Positions 1 through 10,854 of a DNA stretch of 60,000 bases are shown here, piece by piece. The first letter of the stretch is position 1. Each line of letters opens with the position of its first letter. The translations under genes were made by a program, and so were the position numbers. Under the pieces are notes generated by a model. That model was not told the origin of the DNA. It was given only the letters and a program-made list of their open reading frames with translations, and did not search any database. Origin of the DNA: Hydractinia symbiolongicarpus (lineage: Eukaryota > Cnidaria > Hydrozoa > Anthoathecata > Hydractiniidae); contig NC_079877.1 in assembly GCF_029227915.1 (NCBI RefSeq), positions 12,401,351-12,461,350 of the forward strand, read 5' to 3'.

Positions 1-913
1 TTTTTAGAAACTAATAATGCATGAGCTAATATACTTTCATTTCCTGTTTTTTTCTGTTGCAGCAAGGAATTTTTTTTACTCTAATATAACTTGAATGAAA
101 TTTCATCTGTAGTTTATCTGTAGAATCATCTTGCATGTGTATATTGTAAAAATTATAACTTTAATTTCTGCTAAAGATTTACGTCTGAATTCATAATTTG
201 TTTTTGTTTTCAAAATGATTGTAAATTGGTATGCGTTTTCTTTATTTAAGCACGTTTATAATTATCTTATTAGACCCATCTGTGCAGGTAATTTGTGTGT
301 GTAATTTTTAAAATTGCTGTCCCTTGGACCTGAAACTGACAACAAGTTTTGTCCGGGTATTGATAAACAATTTGATGAAAAAAATTGATGACCTCAGCAT
401 TTTCGGTGATGACGTCATCAAATTTGGTGACAGAGAAAAAACTCTCTAACTTTGAATTTTGTTAATTGTTGTATAATTGCGATGAATTTAGTAACAATAA
501 TAATAGAAACAAAATAATATAACAATATAAACTAAGAAGTGACATAAAGCTTTTAAAAACATTTTTACTCAACATAAAAAGTGTTGTCATGGCAACACTT
601 CGGCATAATTCCCCAAAAAAATTTTTCGGGAAATAAAGTTAAATGAAAGTTAGGCTATAAACACGTAAAAAGTTATTAAAAAAAGTTTAGGAAGGGGGGT
701 GAATCAGCCCCCACCCACCCACCATCACAAATAGGGTTAAATAATTAGTTTTGAACGATAACATAACTGCACAAGTTCAAAATATGCCAGTCCCTAAAAT
801 TAAAAAATCCAAATAAAATATAATTTGATAGCAACATCCAACTACTGTCCAGAAATATAAACTGAAATTGTAGGTCTTAAAATAATGATTTCTTGGGAAT
901 TTGATTAATCAAA
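1..913. repeat. Intergenic, with interspersed repeat TTAACCCTAT family copy 1 (about 340-740, minus)
   Basis: No gene is visible. Read on the minus strand, about 740 down to 340 starts with TTAACCCTAT, then a G-run, a C-run and later TGACGTCA (410-417). Similar starts occur at 56672 and 57988 on the plus strand, again followed by G-run and C-run blocks. I infer an old dispersed repeat family; its class is unknown. Confidence 0.45.
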
Positions 914-981
914 AGCAAAGATGTTGCAGTGGTAGCACATTTATAAACATAAGGTTTTAGGTTCGATTCCTCAATCTTGCT
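914..981 (+). pseudogene. tRNA-like sequence (tRNA pseudogene or SINE head)
   Basis: The stretch has a B-box GGTTCGATTCC (960-970), an A-box-like GCAGTGGTAGCAC, and ends AGCAAAGA / TCTTGCT that pair with one bulged base. The T-arm closes over a 7-base loop. The middle does not fold into a normal 7-base anticodon loop, so it is unlikely to be a working tRNA. A tRNA-derived SINE head is the best alternative. Confidence 0.4.
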
Positions 982-989
982 CACTTTAA

Positions 990-2340
990 ATATAGTATTG
1001 TCAGCCTATTTAAATCAAGTTTATGACCGTAAACCGGTTTATGTGGCAAGCAAACAAGCGATGCTTGACGTATCTCCAGCATAGTTTCATTTGGAGTGGA
1101 GGAAGAGCCACCCGTTAGAATGTAGTTCCGAGTACATAAAACTTCCTGCTACTCACTAATTACAATATCATCGATATATTGACGAGAAATGTTGTAAGAA
1201 TTATATGTAGCACATCGACTTCTTCCTGTAACTATCTAATTATATTTGTGCCAATCACTTTAGAAATAAATGCGTTAATTCTTACATCTTGTTCACTGTC
1301 TGTGCTGCAAAATAGGTCTCACATGGACCTCTGTGCGTTCAATTTACACGTCATGAACTATATTTTCTTAAAGACCAATAAACATTTGCAAAACAGGAAA
1401 GTACACCAAATCGCAAACAACAATTTTTAGGACAGACGAAAAGACGTTCAGTTATCTTTACGTTGCTACGTTGCTAAAATTAGTTTTCAGAACAATTGTT
1501 CTTTGTATCTTTAGAACACGACTTACTTTAGAAAAGCAGGTAGTAATAATAATCCCTTTACCAAATTAGAAAACTAAACTATTAAAATGACATAGACGTA
1601 ATAAGATGATCTGTAAAAAGTTGTGATGCAGTTCTTAATACGTTTGTTGTTTGACCCTGTAAGTGCTTCAGGCTTTGACCCAATGGTGCGTAGAAAAGTT
1701 AGATAAATTATAAAAATATTAACGTGTGTCGAGTAGCTTGTATCGTATACACTTAGAACTGTTACAAAGAGGTAATTTTTATAGGGTAATACATATTTTT
1801 CTGAACAGAAAATGTTGTGTTGTGTTTCCTTTTTTGTTTAAGTCAGTCAGTCAGTGTCAGACTGGTTGACACTTAGCTCAGGAACAACTGAAACAAATGT
1901 AAGAAACTTTTTCCACAGCTATATACCCAAAAGTTTAATTTAATGGGTCCCTGATATTATCTACATGCATCTAATATTCGCCATATTCTTCCAAAGTTAT
2001 CTACAATTATTTTCCTATAGCAAAAATTTGAATTATTAGCAGCATTCTCTTTAATGCCCACCAAGATTGCAAACAGCACAAAATAGTAAACTATTTTGAA
2101 CCACGATGGTACAATAGTAAATATAATAAACCTCTCAAAGATAAAGCAGAAGACATACAACAACAAAAACCTGGACGTTTTTCTTTTCTTAGACGACGTT
2201 TATGCATCCCGATATGTGAACTATGCTGCCAACTGTTCCAACATTTTCGAAAAATAAAACAAGTACATAAGAGAATGAGTCTTGTTGGGATTTATATCAA
2301 AAATCAGGAATTGATAAGTCATGTCAATTTCTTGATGGAA
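990..2340. other. Intergenic, no gene seen
   Basis: Only short chance ORFs (such as 1179-1430 plus and 1957-2166 minus), with no recognisable domain, codon bias or splice context. A short AGTC run lies near 1843-1858. Confidence 0.6.
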
Positions 2341-2380
2341 GAACGAGCATCAATTGGTACCAAACAATTGATGCTCGTTC
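2341..2380. repeat. Perfect 16-bp inverted repeat, 8-base spacer
   Basis: GAACGAGCATCAATTG (2341-2356) is followed after GTACCAAA by its exact reverse complement (2365-2380). A diverged half, ACCAGACAATTGACGCTCGT, occurs near 7505-7525. This suggests the end of a mobile element rather than a chance hairpin. Confidence 0.6.
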
Positions 2381-3517
2381 TGCAAAATCGCACTCAAAAC
2401 TTAAAATACTACAACACGCTTGTCAATGCATCAGCTATCAAATATTTTATCAGATGTAAAAATTAGTTGATTAACGATGTGGTATTTTTTCTCACTTATT
2501 GACAGTAGCTTTATTGTTAAGGATACAGAAAAAGCTATTATCCATGTTGAAAAACTTCGAAATAGAATTATATGACCTATCGAATAGTGTTATTTAAAAC
2601 AAACTAGCTACACGCAAAAATGTCGAGTACCTTTCTGGAGTCGCCACCGCACGATACATAAAGGGTATGGGAATTTGGGAAAAAAATTATTTTTTATTTT
2701 TTTATATTTTTTCCGATAAAATCAGTTTTCCATGAATTAAAAATTTTCAACTGACACGAAAATATGGCAGAAAGAACAGTGGGGGAAGAACAGCGTATCC
2801 TTATTGAAATACATCTAGCTGTAATTTTTAATAAGAACTATCTGTATTTTGCATTTGTGTATTTTACAACTTCTAGTTTAAGCACAATCTTCATGTTAAG
2901 CAAAACGTAGGTTTATGACGTTCTATTCTGTTGTTTCCCATGTATGTCACAGATAACTTAAATTAATTTTAAGTTAACATACCATCCTTCGTTGCTATGT
3001 CTTCGGTATATCCTGTAAAAACGCCTATCAACAATCCAGATATATATTTCAATCCACTTATCCGATTACGTTTTTATTATTGCGACGAAGATTGGTTTAA
3101 TTATTTAAAAGCTGTGAGAAAAAATTAATTTTGTTAGTATTACATTACTACCTGCTTATTACCTCCATGACAACATTGGCTAGCTAATGAGTGTCATATC
3201 ATAGGACCTGACGTTTTGAAAAATCTTATTAATTCGTTAAGATGCGTGCAAGTTTGAAATCTCATAAATAATGGTTTTAAAATTGTAAAAATCGACTTAG
3301 CTATTTATACTGTCGTGAGTTCAAAATAAACTTTTTTGGCTTCAACCTGCACTCTATAGGGCTTTTTTAGAAACGCTTTCCCCTCTTCACTCCCCCCCCC
3401 CTTTCTTCCCTGCTACCCACTCACCCTTCACATAACATTTGGGATGAATGACGGTGATTTCTAGGTTTAAAAACTTTTTCCGACGAAAAAAAGGCATGAT
3501 TCTAGTTAACAGGGTAC
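2381..3517. other. Intergenic, no gene seen
   Basis: AT-rich sequence with homopolymer runs and a C-run near 3390. I see no ORF with domain similarity and no repeat that I recognise. Confidence 0.6.
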
Positions 3518-3781
3518 CTAGTTTCTAGTTTCGGCTGCGTTTTGTTTTGAAACGCTGCTCGCGAGCTTTTTCTCAATCCTTTTAGCGTTCAACATATTTG
3601 CTATCACTCGCGCCATTGTTACGAAGTTGTCATGGTTATCCTTTGTATTATTTTTTTTAACACAAGTTTTAGCGACGTGCTTGCTAAACGGTGTGCTTGC
3701 TTGACGATCTAATTTAATGGTGGCCATTTTGAAAGTTTGTAGGGCGCTCCCTTGACCAGTGTGCTTTTTTATGCTTTGCAT
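3518..3781 (-). CDS. Unrecognised small intronless ORF, 87 codons
   Basis: I do not recognise this protein. It is basic, with Lys/Asn-rich stretches and no membrane segment or signal peptide. It is the last of three same-strand ORFs (4548-4853, 4063-4464, 3518-3781). That tight arrangement is unusual in this intron-rich window and could be debris of a virus-like or self-synthesising DNA element, but no hallmark gene (polymerase, integrase, capsid) is seen. It may equally be chance. Confidence 0.2.
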   Translation of the reverse strand: MQSIKKHTGQGSALQTFKMATIKLDRQASTPFSKHVAKTCVKKNNTKDNHDNFVTMARVIANMLNAKRIEKKLASSVSKQNAAETRN

Positions 3782-4062
3782 GTTAGGATAACAATGTTGT
3801 CACGCTTTTTAATCATGTATAAATCTTAAACAAACCGATTTCAAGATTTTGCCTACAAACGTAGATTTGGAGAAGTCCAGCTCTAGCTAGCTAGCCTAAA
3901 TTATTCCTATTATTTTTAAGTTTTTAATTTGTTTGGTATAAAAACTTTTTATCCTAGCCAAAATTACTTATTATTATGATTGAGTTTGTAGCTATCTAGC
4001 TAGCTATTAAGCGTTCTAGCTACCTTACGCTAAGCTACACCTTTTATTACACTGGTAAAAAA

Positions 4063-4464
4063 TTAATCTGCAAAATAAAATTCCAGAGTGATTGTCTTAG
4101 CTGGACGGGCTAACAACAGCCTGTTTCCTGTGTTTATATTTAAACCAAAGTTGCAATAAGGTATAATGTCCAACATCCGATGTGGCCGTGTAACATTAGC
4201 AGTACCAAACGCGCTTACCCGGGAGTAAAATTCATTTTTGTACTTTTGCTGGAAACGTATTTCAAAAGAGAAAAAAGGATGGTCAGCCGTCTTCGTTAAG
4301 ACGGGATAACAATGAGTTGTGAACAGTGTTTTTATTTTACCTAAAGTTGCAGGAAAGTTATTTTTAAAAAAACAACCTGAAACACTATAATGTTGTGTGC
4401 CCCTCACTTGATTTACGGCATACTGTATACCTGTACTAAAGAGCTCCACCTGGATGTGTGGCAC
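4063..4464 (-). CDS. Unrecognised intronless ORF, 133 codons
   Basis: This is the longest of three neighbouring minus-strand ORFs. The predicted protein is mixed alpha/beta in character, rich in aromatic and polar residues, with no obvious signal peptide or membrane segment, and ends in LEFYFAD. It lies 83 bases downstream of the 4548-4853 ORF. The length is above chance for such AT-rich DNA and the local GC is higher than around it. No family is recognised; a captured element gene or a degenerate exon are both possible. Confidence 0.25.
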   Translation of the reverse strand: MPHIQVELFSTGIQYAVNQVRGTQHYSVSGCFFKNNFPATLGKIKTLFTTHCYPVLTKTADHPFFSFEIRFQQKYKNEFYSRVSAFGTANVTRPHRMLDIIPYCNFGLNINTGNRLLLARPAKTITLEFYFAD

Positions 4465-4547
4465 AGTTTACAGCTTTATTAAGCGCTCAACATGGCCTTC
4501 CGCACCGGGTCACACAGTTAGTTGTGGTTAAACCAGCGTTTTGACGA

Positions 4548-4853
4548 CTAGTTTTTTGATTGTTCAATCTTATGAGTTTTGGTTGACTTAAATACTAACG
4601 CACTGCGGCCCAATTTATCGTAATACGCAGTTAATTTGGCTGTATCAAAATCTGGCTCTTGATTTTCTCGTGGCTTTCTCAGCTCAGTCATTTTGAAACA
4701 TCGTGTGTTGTTGTGCTGTTTTGTGCGTGTGTGTTTTTGTTTGTTTTGAAGTAAATCAAGTAATTCTGCTTTTTCATGCAATGGTGGAATATTTTCTATT
4801 ACATTTTGCCTAGCATCCATGCAGCCATGTTCAGCATTGTTCGATTTTGTCAT
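4548..4853 (-). CDS. Unrecognised intronless ORF, 101 codons
   Basis: First of three consecutive minus-strand ORFs. The product is hydrophilic and charged, with a Lys/Gln/Asn-rich middle and no membrane segment. No domain is recognised. See the neighbouring ORFs for context. Confidence 0.2.
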   Translation of the reverse strand: MTKSNNAEHGCMDARQNVIENIPPLHEKAELLDLLQNKQKHTRTKQHNNTRCFKMTELRKPRENQEPDFDTAKLTAYYDKLGRSALVFKSTKTHKIEQSKN

Positions 4854-6041
4854 ATGTTCCGTACAAATCTATGTTTTTTTTTCAATTTTTTGCTCTTACT
4901 TACAAGCAATGTAGAATCAAATCCTAGTCCTTAAATTATTTAAAAATTGTTCAAGGCTCATTTCACTAAAGAGATCTTCAATTTGGTCTTACAAGGAGTA
5001 ATGAAAAGCTCCTGCATATCTTTTTTAAATGTATGCTTTTCGGTTTTTAAAACCTATTAGTCGTTGGAATTAAGATGATCTAAAATATATTTTTGAGGTG
5101 ATTTATTTTACAATAATTTATCGTGCTCTGAGCTTCAATAGAAGTAGAGTCGCAAGAAATCACCATCACTTTTTACTGATAAATTTAGAAGAGTCAAATG
5201 AAACTTAAAAAGGTTTCTTTTTACGGTGCCTATAGGGACCTCCTTTAGGGAGTCATAAATAAGTGCTCAAATGACTCCTTTTAAGTTGTCATGATTAATG
5301 ACTCCTTCTTGTTACTCATTTCGACCTATATTCAAAATGATTCCTTTAAAGGAGTCAATTTTTCTATGGCTCTTTTTATGTACTCCCCACAGGCACCCCG
5401 TCAATGAGTCCGTAGGGTTTTAATGAGGAATAGTAGTTCCCGTTACGCGTTCATCGCGCAGAAGAAAAAATCAGATATATCATTGGAGTTTTTATTGCCT
5501 TGTTAATTCAGGCTAAAAAAATTGGGAACAAAAAATAATAATTATTATCAAAAACTAAAAATATTATTATCACTAACGAAAAATAAATAAATATTAGGAA
5601 CGAAAAATATTAATTATTATCAAGAACTAAAAATAATATTATCAATAACGAAAAATAAATACTAGGAACGAAAAATATTCAAGTTGTATTACACGTGCGT
5701 GGACAAACACTAACTCAGAGAACCTAAATTCGCACAATCAAATTTCAATTACAAAGCCGACACTGAAGATTTGAGGAAGGACGTTTTTGGGTGACAATTT
5801 TTAGAAATGTTTTTCGGAAATTTATAATATACATATACAAGTAAAAATACTAAGCACATTAGTATATAATCTTAAAAATATGCTACATAAATACTTTTTT
5901 TTCTTTTTTCCTGTGAATTTTTTTGAAAAGCAGCATAGAGGAATCTCCCCACTATTAAAAATCTAGGGCAGTTCTAAGATATCAAAAACTTGCATGAGCA
6001 CATAGGAAATTGACATGTTTTTCACAGGTGTAAATATTTTT
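4854..6041. repeat. Intergenic with short repeats
   Basis: No gene. Between about 5240 and 5420 the motif GACTCCTTT or its complement AAAGGAGTC recurs several times, including GATTCCTTTAAAGGAGTC at 5339-5356. From 5524 to 5683 there is a minisatellite of about 70 bases, 2.2 copies (units start near 5525, 5597 and 5665 with GGAACGAAAAATA). The remainder is featureless AT-rich DNA. Confidence 0.6.
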
Positions 6042-6900
6042 TTATAATATATTAAAGATAAAAACAGGACTACGCAACGTTTTTGTATACATTAATTCAA
6101 GAGTAACTTCAGAGTGAAACTTTTCAAGCAGGTTTTTGTGTGGTATGTATGTATATAAAATATACAAGTAGGATGTCATACTCATTGCTTTTTTGCTGAG
6201 ACGTTGAAAGACAGAGATCGATAGAACGTTTACACGAGCACCAGTGTCTATTTTATACGTAACCATTGTATCATTGGTTGAGAGATCGATTAGCCAGTCT
6301 GGATGGTCTGATGCAGTTGGATCGGACATTTTGTTGATGTTGTTCGCTTTCGGAGGTTGGTTCATGTTCGATTGATCTCAGAAAGAATTCATTGGCTGAA
6401 CTGTCTGAGTCTGAATTAGATTGATGTTCTTGTTCAACTGAGTCAACAGGTTTTGATGGACGTTGTGAGTATCTCTTTGGTTTATTATTACGTGGAGAGA
6501 AGTTTTGATTAGATTTCCGACATTATTTAGAAAAGTGTCCTTTACTTTCACAGGTATTGCATATTTTGCCGTATGCTGGGCATGAACTACAAGGATGACT
6601 TCCAGCACAGAATTTGCATTTCATGATTTCTTTGCTTTTTTGATGATGGATCATTTGCTTGATATCAGAATTAGCAGTTGATGACGATGGAGTTGACTCA
6701 GGTTTGTTGTGAGAATAGACTTAGTTTGCAACTTAGAGACCTCACTAACTCTGCAGTTGGATAGTACTTTTTCGAATGGGATGTCGTTTTCGCAGAGTAC
6801 GCGTTCTTTAAATTTTTGTCTCTTAAACCGATGAGAGAATCCCGGATTTGATTGAGTTCACCCAGTCTTTGTAACAAATTCAATATTCTGACACCATGTT
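6042..6900 (-). pseudogene. Decayed Ty3/gypsy-type retrotransposon, gag to protease
   Basis: Three broken reading pieces follow the retrotransposon order on the minus strand. About 6883-6698 is the end of gag (LIGLRDK motif) with a frameshift. About 6625-6530 has two Cys/His knuckles around CPAYGK, with an in-frame stop inside the second. About 6365-6042 has the aspartic-protease start IDTGA followed by VNVLS. Knuckles flanking a CPA-x-GK block are, from general knowledge, typical of Ty3/gypsy elements of invertebrates. No intact reverse transcriptase or LTR is seen, so the copy is dead. I have not reconstructed it. Confidence 0.7.
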
Positions 6901-9690
6901 ATATGCAGATATGAGTGGATGTAAAGAGAGTCAACAAGTAGAGTTTTTCAGGTTAATTCAGCCATCTTTCATAAAAATAATACAAGTAAAAACTATGTAA
7001 AGGTCTAATCGATATACAGGGTTATAAAGCTATGTACAGGTGGATAAACAATCCTAGCTTAGCAGCTGTAGGCAGCGCTTATAGATAGCTAGTTTATCTC
7101 ATTAAAAAACATATAACAAAAAATTTCTAAAATTTTCCTTTATTTGACCCTGAAAAATTTTTGATTTACAAGGCATGTATACCTTTCTTCATATCGGACT
7201 CGAGAAGGAATTACAGACGTCTTGATTGTAAAATTTTACTTGTGCCAACTCTACAATGATGGCATCTTTTCATAGTCAAAGGATTATTTCTATTTTTTAA
7301 TTGGTTTTTGTTTATCTAGTGGATTCCCATAGTCAAATTAACCAAGGATTATCTAGTCCTGATAGCACTGCAATTATTGTCAAATTTAGAGAAATTCATG
7401 ATTTTTACTGATTATATTATCCCAGTTTATATGAAAACTTGCAATATTTTAGGGTAGTATGTTTATTTAGCTGATCGACAGACGATTTTGCCGTTTTGTT
7501 CAATACCAGACAATTGACGCTCGTGTTAAAAGACCTTCAAACAGTCATATACATCATTTTATTTTCATTCCCATTATGTTTAAAATATAATATTTTCTTT
7601 TACACTTTTATACAATTTTCTTAAACTCAAGAACTTTCCCATTGCGTCAAAAATGACTTAATAAACACCCGGTATATAACTGAATAAATAAAAAATTTAA
7701 AATCCAACTCGCTACTCCGCGCTTTCATTGTTCCTCGATGTTTCCTCGGCCGCACGGTCAAAGCCTATCCATCGAACATTTCTATGCGACACAAGGTACT
7801 ACTAACGACAACAGAAACCAGAATTGTAAAGAAGGCTTAGTTAATGCGCATGCTCCGCATTTTTCAGATTTTGGGGAACTCGTACGGAAAATTCTACGAA
7901 AGTTCATTTTTTTAATGTTGACCAGTAGTACCCCAGTTGTAAAGCTACCAAGTCTTCTTGTTGTACTTTTTTTAATATCTTGCATTTTCTAATTTGCTTT
8001 GTTTAGACAAAAATAACTTCACTTATTGTATATCTCAAAATAAAAACAACTTTTCCAGGCTGGTAGAGTTTCTATTAGGACTGTGTACAGTGCAGAAGGT
8101 GCAAATCCCGCCAACACAATATGCATTATTTTCTTTCAACATGCGTAACATTCTATACGCGACAGGTGCGACTTCAGCAGGTATACTTATATAATCCCAA
8201 TAATGGTATAGCCTGTGGTGATGATGGAATAGCTCTTGAGTCTACCACAACTAACATAACTTTTGTAGAATATCCATAATGCCTTTATCAAGATCTCCAT
8301 CTGCTTGTCCTCGAGCGTCTGCAATCTTCTTAGGAAACCACGACATTATTCTGATAAGGTATTTAAAACACAAGCTTTTTCTCCAATTATGGTTGTGTCA
8401 CAAATTTTCTCTATTTTACAATACACTTTAAGTTCTCACGTGTTACAAATAATCCTATTGGTCAACTTGCAGACGAAACACAAGAGAAATGTTGTCACAA
8501 ACTTTGGAACGAACCTGGCAACATCCGCGAAATCATTGTTTTTACGATAAAGATAAAAATACCCGTTTTTCAGATACATTACTGTAATGTCAAAATTGGG
8601 CTAAGGATATTTCATTTAAATATGGTCTAAGTTTTATTCTCACTTAGCAAGAACTTGATAATCATCCGACAAGCAACTTAATTCTATATAACAATATCAA
8701 CTCTTATTTAGAAAATGAGACAGCCATTTCAGCGATATCTCAATCATTTTCTAAGTTCAAAGAAAAGTACAGAGTTAGAGAAAGTCACAAACTCTCAGAA
8801 CTAATTCACTTGTAGTCCAAAAAAAATTATGACTATAATTTCGTAAAAATATATCAAGACAAGACAGCTAATTTCTTACTTCTTTGTCACTAGTAATTGA
8901 ATAGGCTATTGTAAATTCACACATTTCGAACTTATCAAGTGCCACTTACTTATGAATCTTTAGAGTGGGCTTAGTACTTTTACGGTCTGTTACTGAGGCC
9001 AGCCTTACCATTCTTTACGTGGGAAATTTCATTGTGCGGACGCCCTAGAGAATGCGATTAGAAAATATTAAACACTGTTCACCTTGCCTCAATGTGTGCA
9101 AAAGTAGCGGTATTAAAACCTATTTTCTGCAGAGCATCGGCCATTTGACGCTTTTTTCTATGTTTAAAAAGTCCAAGATTGTAGTTTAGAAAGCTGTGAG
9201 TAGCCCTGTGGGCATGCCTGTACCACCCCTTTTCCCTCCTCAGGCATAATACGGTAACGAATGGAGATTTATTCCTGTTTATAGCTAAATTTGGATCTTT
9301 CCTTTTGAAGGTAAAATTAAACATTAAAAACTGGTTCGAATAAACTCGTTCATCAAATAAAAAATTACAAATATACATCAATGATTGATCATGAAGTATC
9401 AATGATAAGTTGGAAATGCTACTAGAGTCAGCTGGAGACTCATTTAGCAGAATATAAAGAGAGTACAAAGATTTTTTACGGTAAGTAAAATAATTTCAAA
9501 ACTGCAATCACGTGAAGAATATCCTGACCTCTTATTCTATGGTAAATAATTACAATCTAGCCAACAAAAAATAAAGAATAGACACAACATTTAGTTAAAT
9601 TTATAACCAAAGTGTAACCTGCAAAAGAGTTGCGAGTGTGTGGGGATATTTGCAAAATGAAAAAAAACTAAAAGAAAGAAATAAGACCAT
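6901..9690. other. Intergenic, no supported gene
   Basis: Short ORFs on both strands (7738-7992, 7994-8194, 8305-8550 plus; 9079-9468 minus) show no domain and no convincing splice context. The 129-codon ORF at 9079-9468 is the longest and remains unexplained. A relative of the 2341-2380 hairpin arm is at about 7505-7525. Confidence 0.5.
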
Positions 9691-10334
9691 GTTTACGCGC
9701 AGGCGGGATAAATACTCATTCCGAGATGAAACTCATCCTGAGATGAAACAAAAAGGGTTTACATATGAGCCTCATCCCGGGATAAAATCAACATATTTTG
9801 ATCCCAGGATGAGTGATCTTATCCTGTAATAAATCGTTAATTTTGCTAACTTTGCGTATGATAATTTGAAGTAATTTGTGAGTACAAAAGTCAAACAAGA
9901 AGTGCAGAATGATGGTGCCTAAGAATAAAAGCACAATAAATAATGATCAAATAATGGTTTAACTGGTATAAATTTATGATGAAATGAACTTTCACTTTTT
10001 ATTGAAAAAAAAAATTTTAAAGGTACATAAACTAACAAAGGAAGTTAAAAACAACCTTTTCATATTTTTTTTAATCTCAAGTGTTTTTTTTTTGCTTTTA
10101 TCATCACGAAAAGAAAGAACGAAATGTTTTTATGGCTCCTATATTTAAAATCATGTTCAAGAAAGTGAAAAAGTATGCATTCAGCATTCTGATCCCGGAA
10201 TGAAAAAAATATTGTGTTTACACGCGTTTTCTTTCTGATTTCATCCCAGGATGAAATCAATTAAAAGTGTTTTCATCCATTTTTTCTTGATCTCATCCCA
10301 GTATGAGATTTCATTCTGTCTGAAACGCGTAAAC
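9691..10334. mobile_element. MITE-like element with GTTTACGCG termini and ATCCCAGGAT palindromes
   Basis: The left end GTTTACGCG (9691-9699) matches the right end CGCGTAAAC (10326-10334) in inverted orientation, and the resemblance extends inward over the TCATCC/GATGA blocks. Palindromes of the form CTCATCCCAGGATGAG recur near 9728, 9770, 9801, 10241 and 10293, with one more just outside at about 10385-10400. No transposase is encoded, so this is a non-autonomous DNA element; ORFs crossing it are artefacts. Confidence 0.55.
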
Positions 10335-10854
10335 TTTACGAGGATTTTCACTAGAGGCAGGGTTGAACTGGTCCTGGAACGAAACTCATCCCAGGATGAG
10401 ATTTCACGTGAAATAAATGGATTTTTGTCATGTGAGAGTCATTACTCTGAAGGCATTAGCAACACTTGTCGTACAATATATAAAATATAGTGCAACATTT
10501 TGTCGCACGACAATCGTAGAAATTAAGAATTCTATTTCCACGACACGACATGCCACTTGTTTTATAGGTCGCACGATATATGCAACTTTGAAAACACCAT
10601 TTTCACGCCATTCAACTGCTCTGTTACTTCTTGTTCTGCTTTGTACACATTATTTGTTTGATTTCTAATTAGTCGTTTGACTGTTTCACACGGCATGTAT
10701 AAGACTGTCCTGCAACATAATATCTTTCGATAGTCGTTTGATTCTGGAAAGTTGTATGATAACGAAATTCTTTACCGAAAACCAAGCTAGAATATTGCAA
10801 AACCATGGCATACAAGGATGAGCTATGCTTTTCACAAATTAAGAAATAAACAAG
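10335..10854. other. Intergenic, no gene seen
   Basis: Contains the outlying ATCCCAGGAT palindrome near 10385-10400 and otherwise ordinary AT-rich DNA. It lies directly 3' of the TRAF-like gene, but no MATH-domain exon is visible. Confidence 0.5.

Noticed and set aside
914-981. Functional tRNA
   Set aside because: No proper anticodon loop and a bulged acceptor stem; kept only as a tRNA-like sequence.
9079-9468. 129-codon minus ORF as a gene
   Set aside because: No domain, no codon or splice support; left as unexplained.
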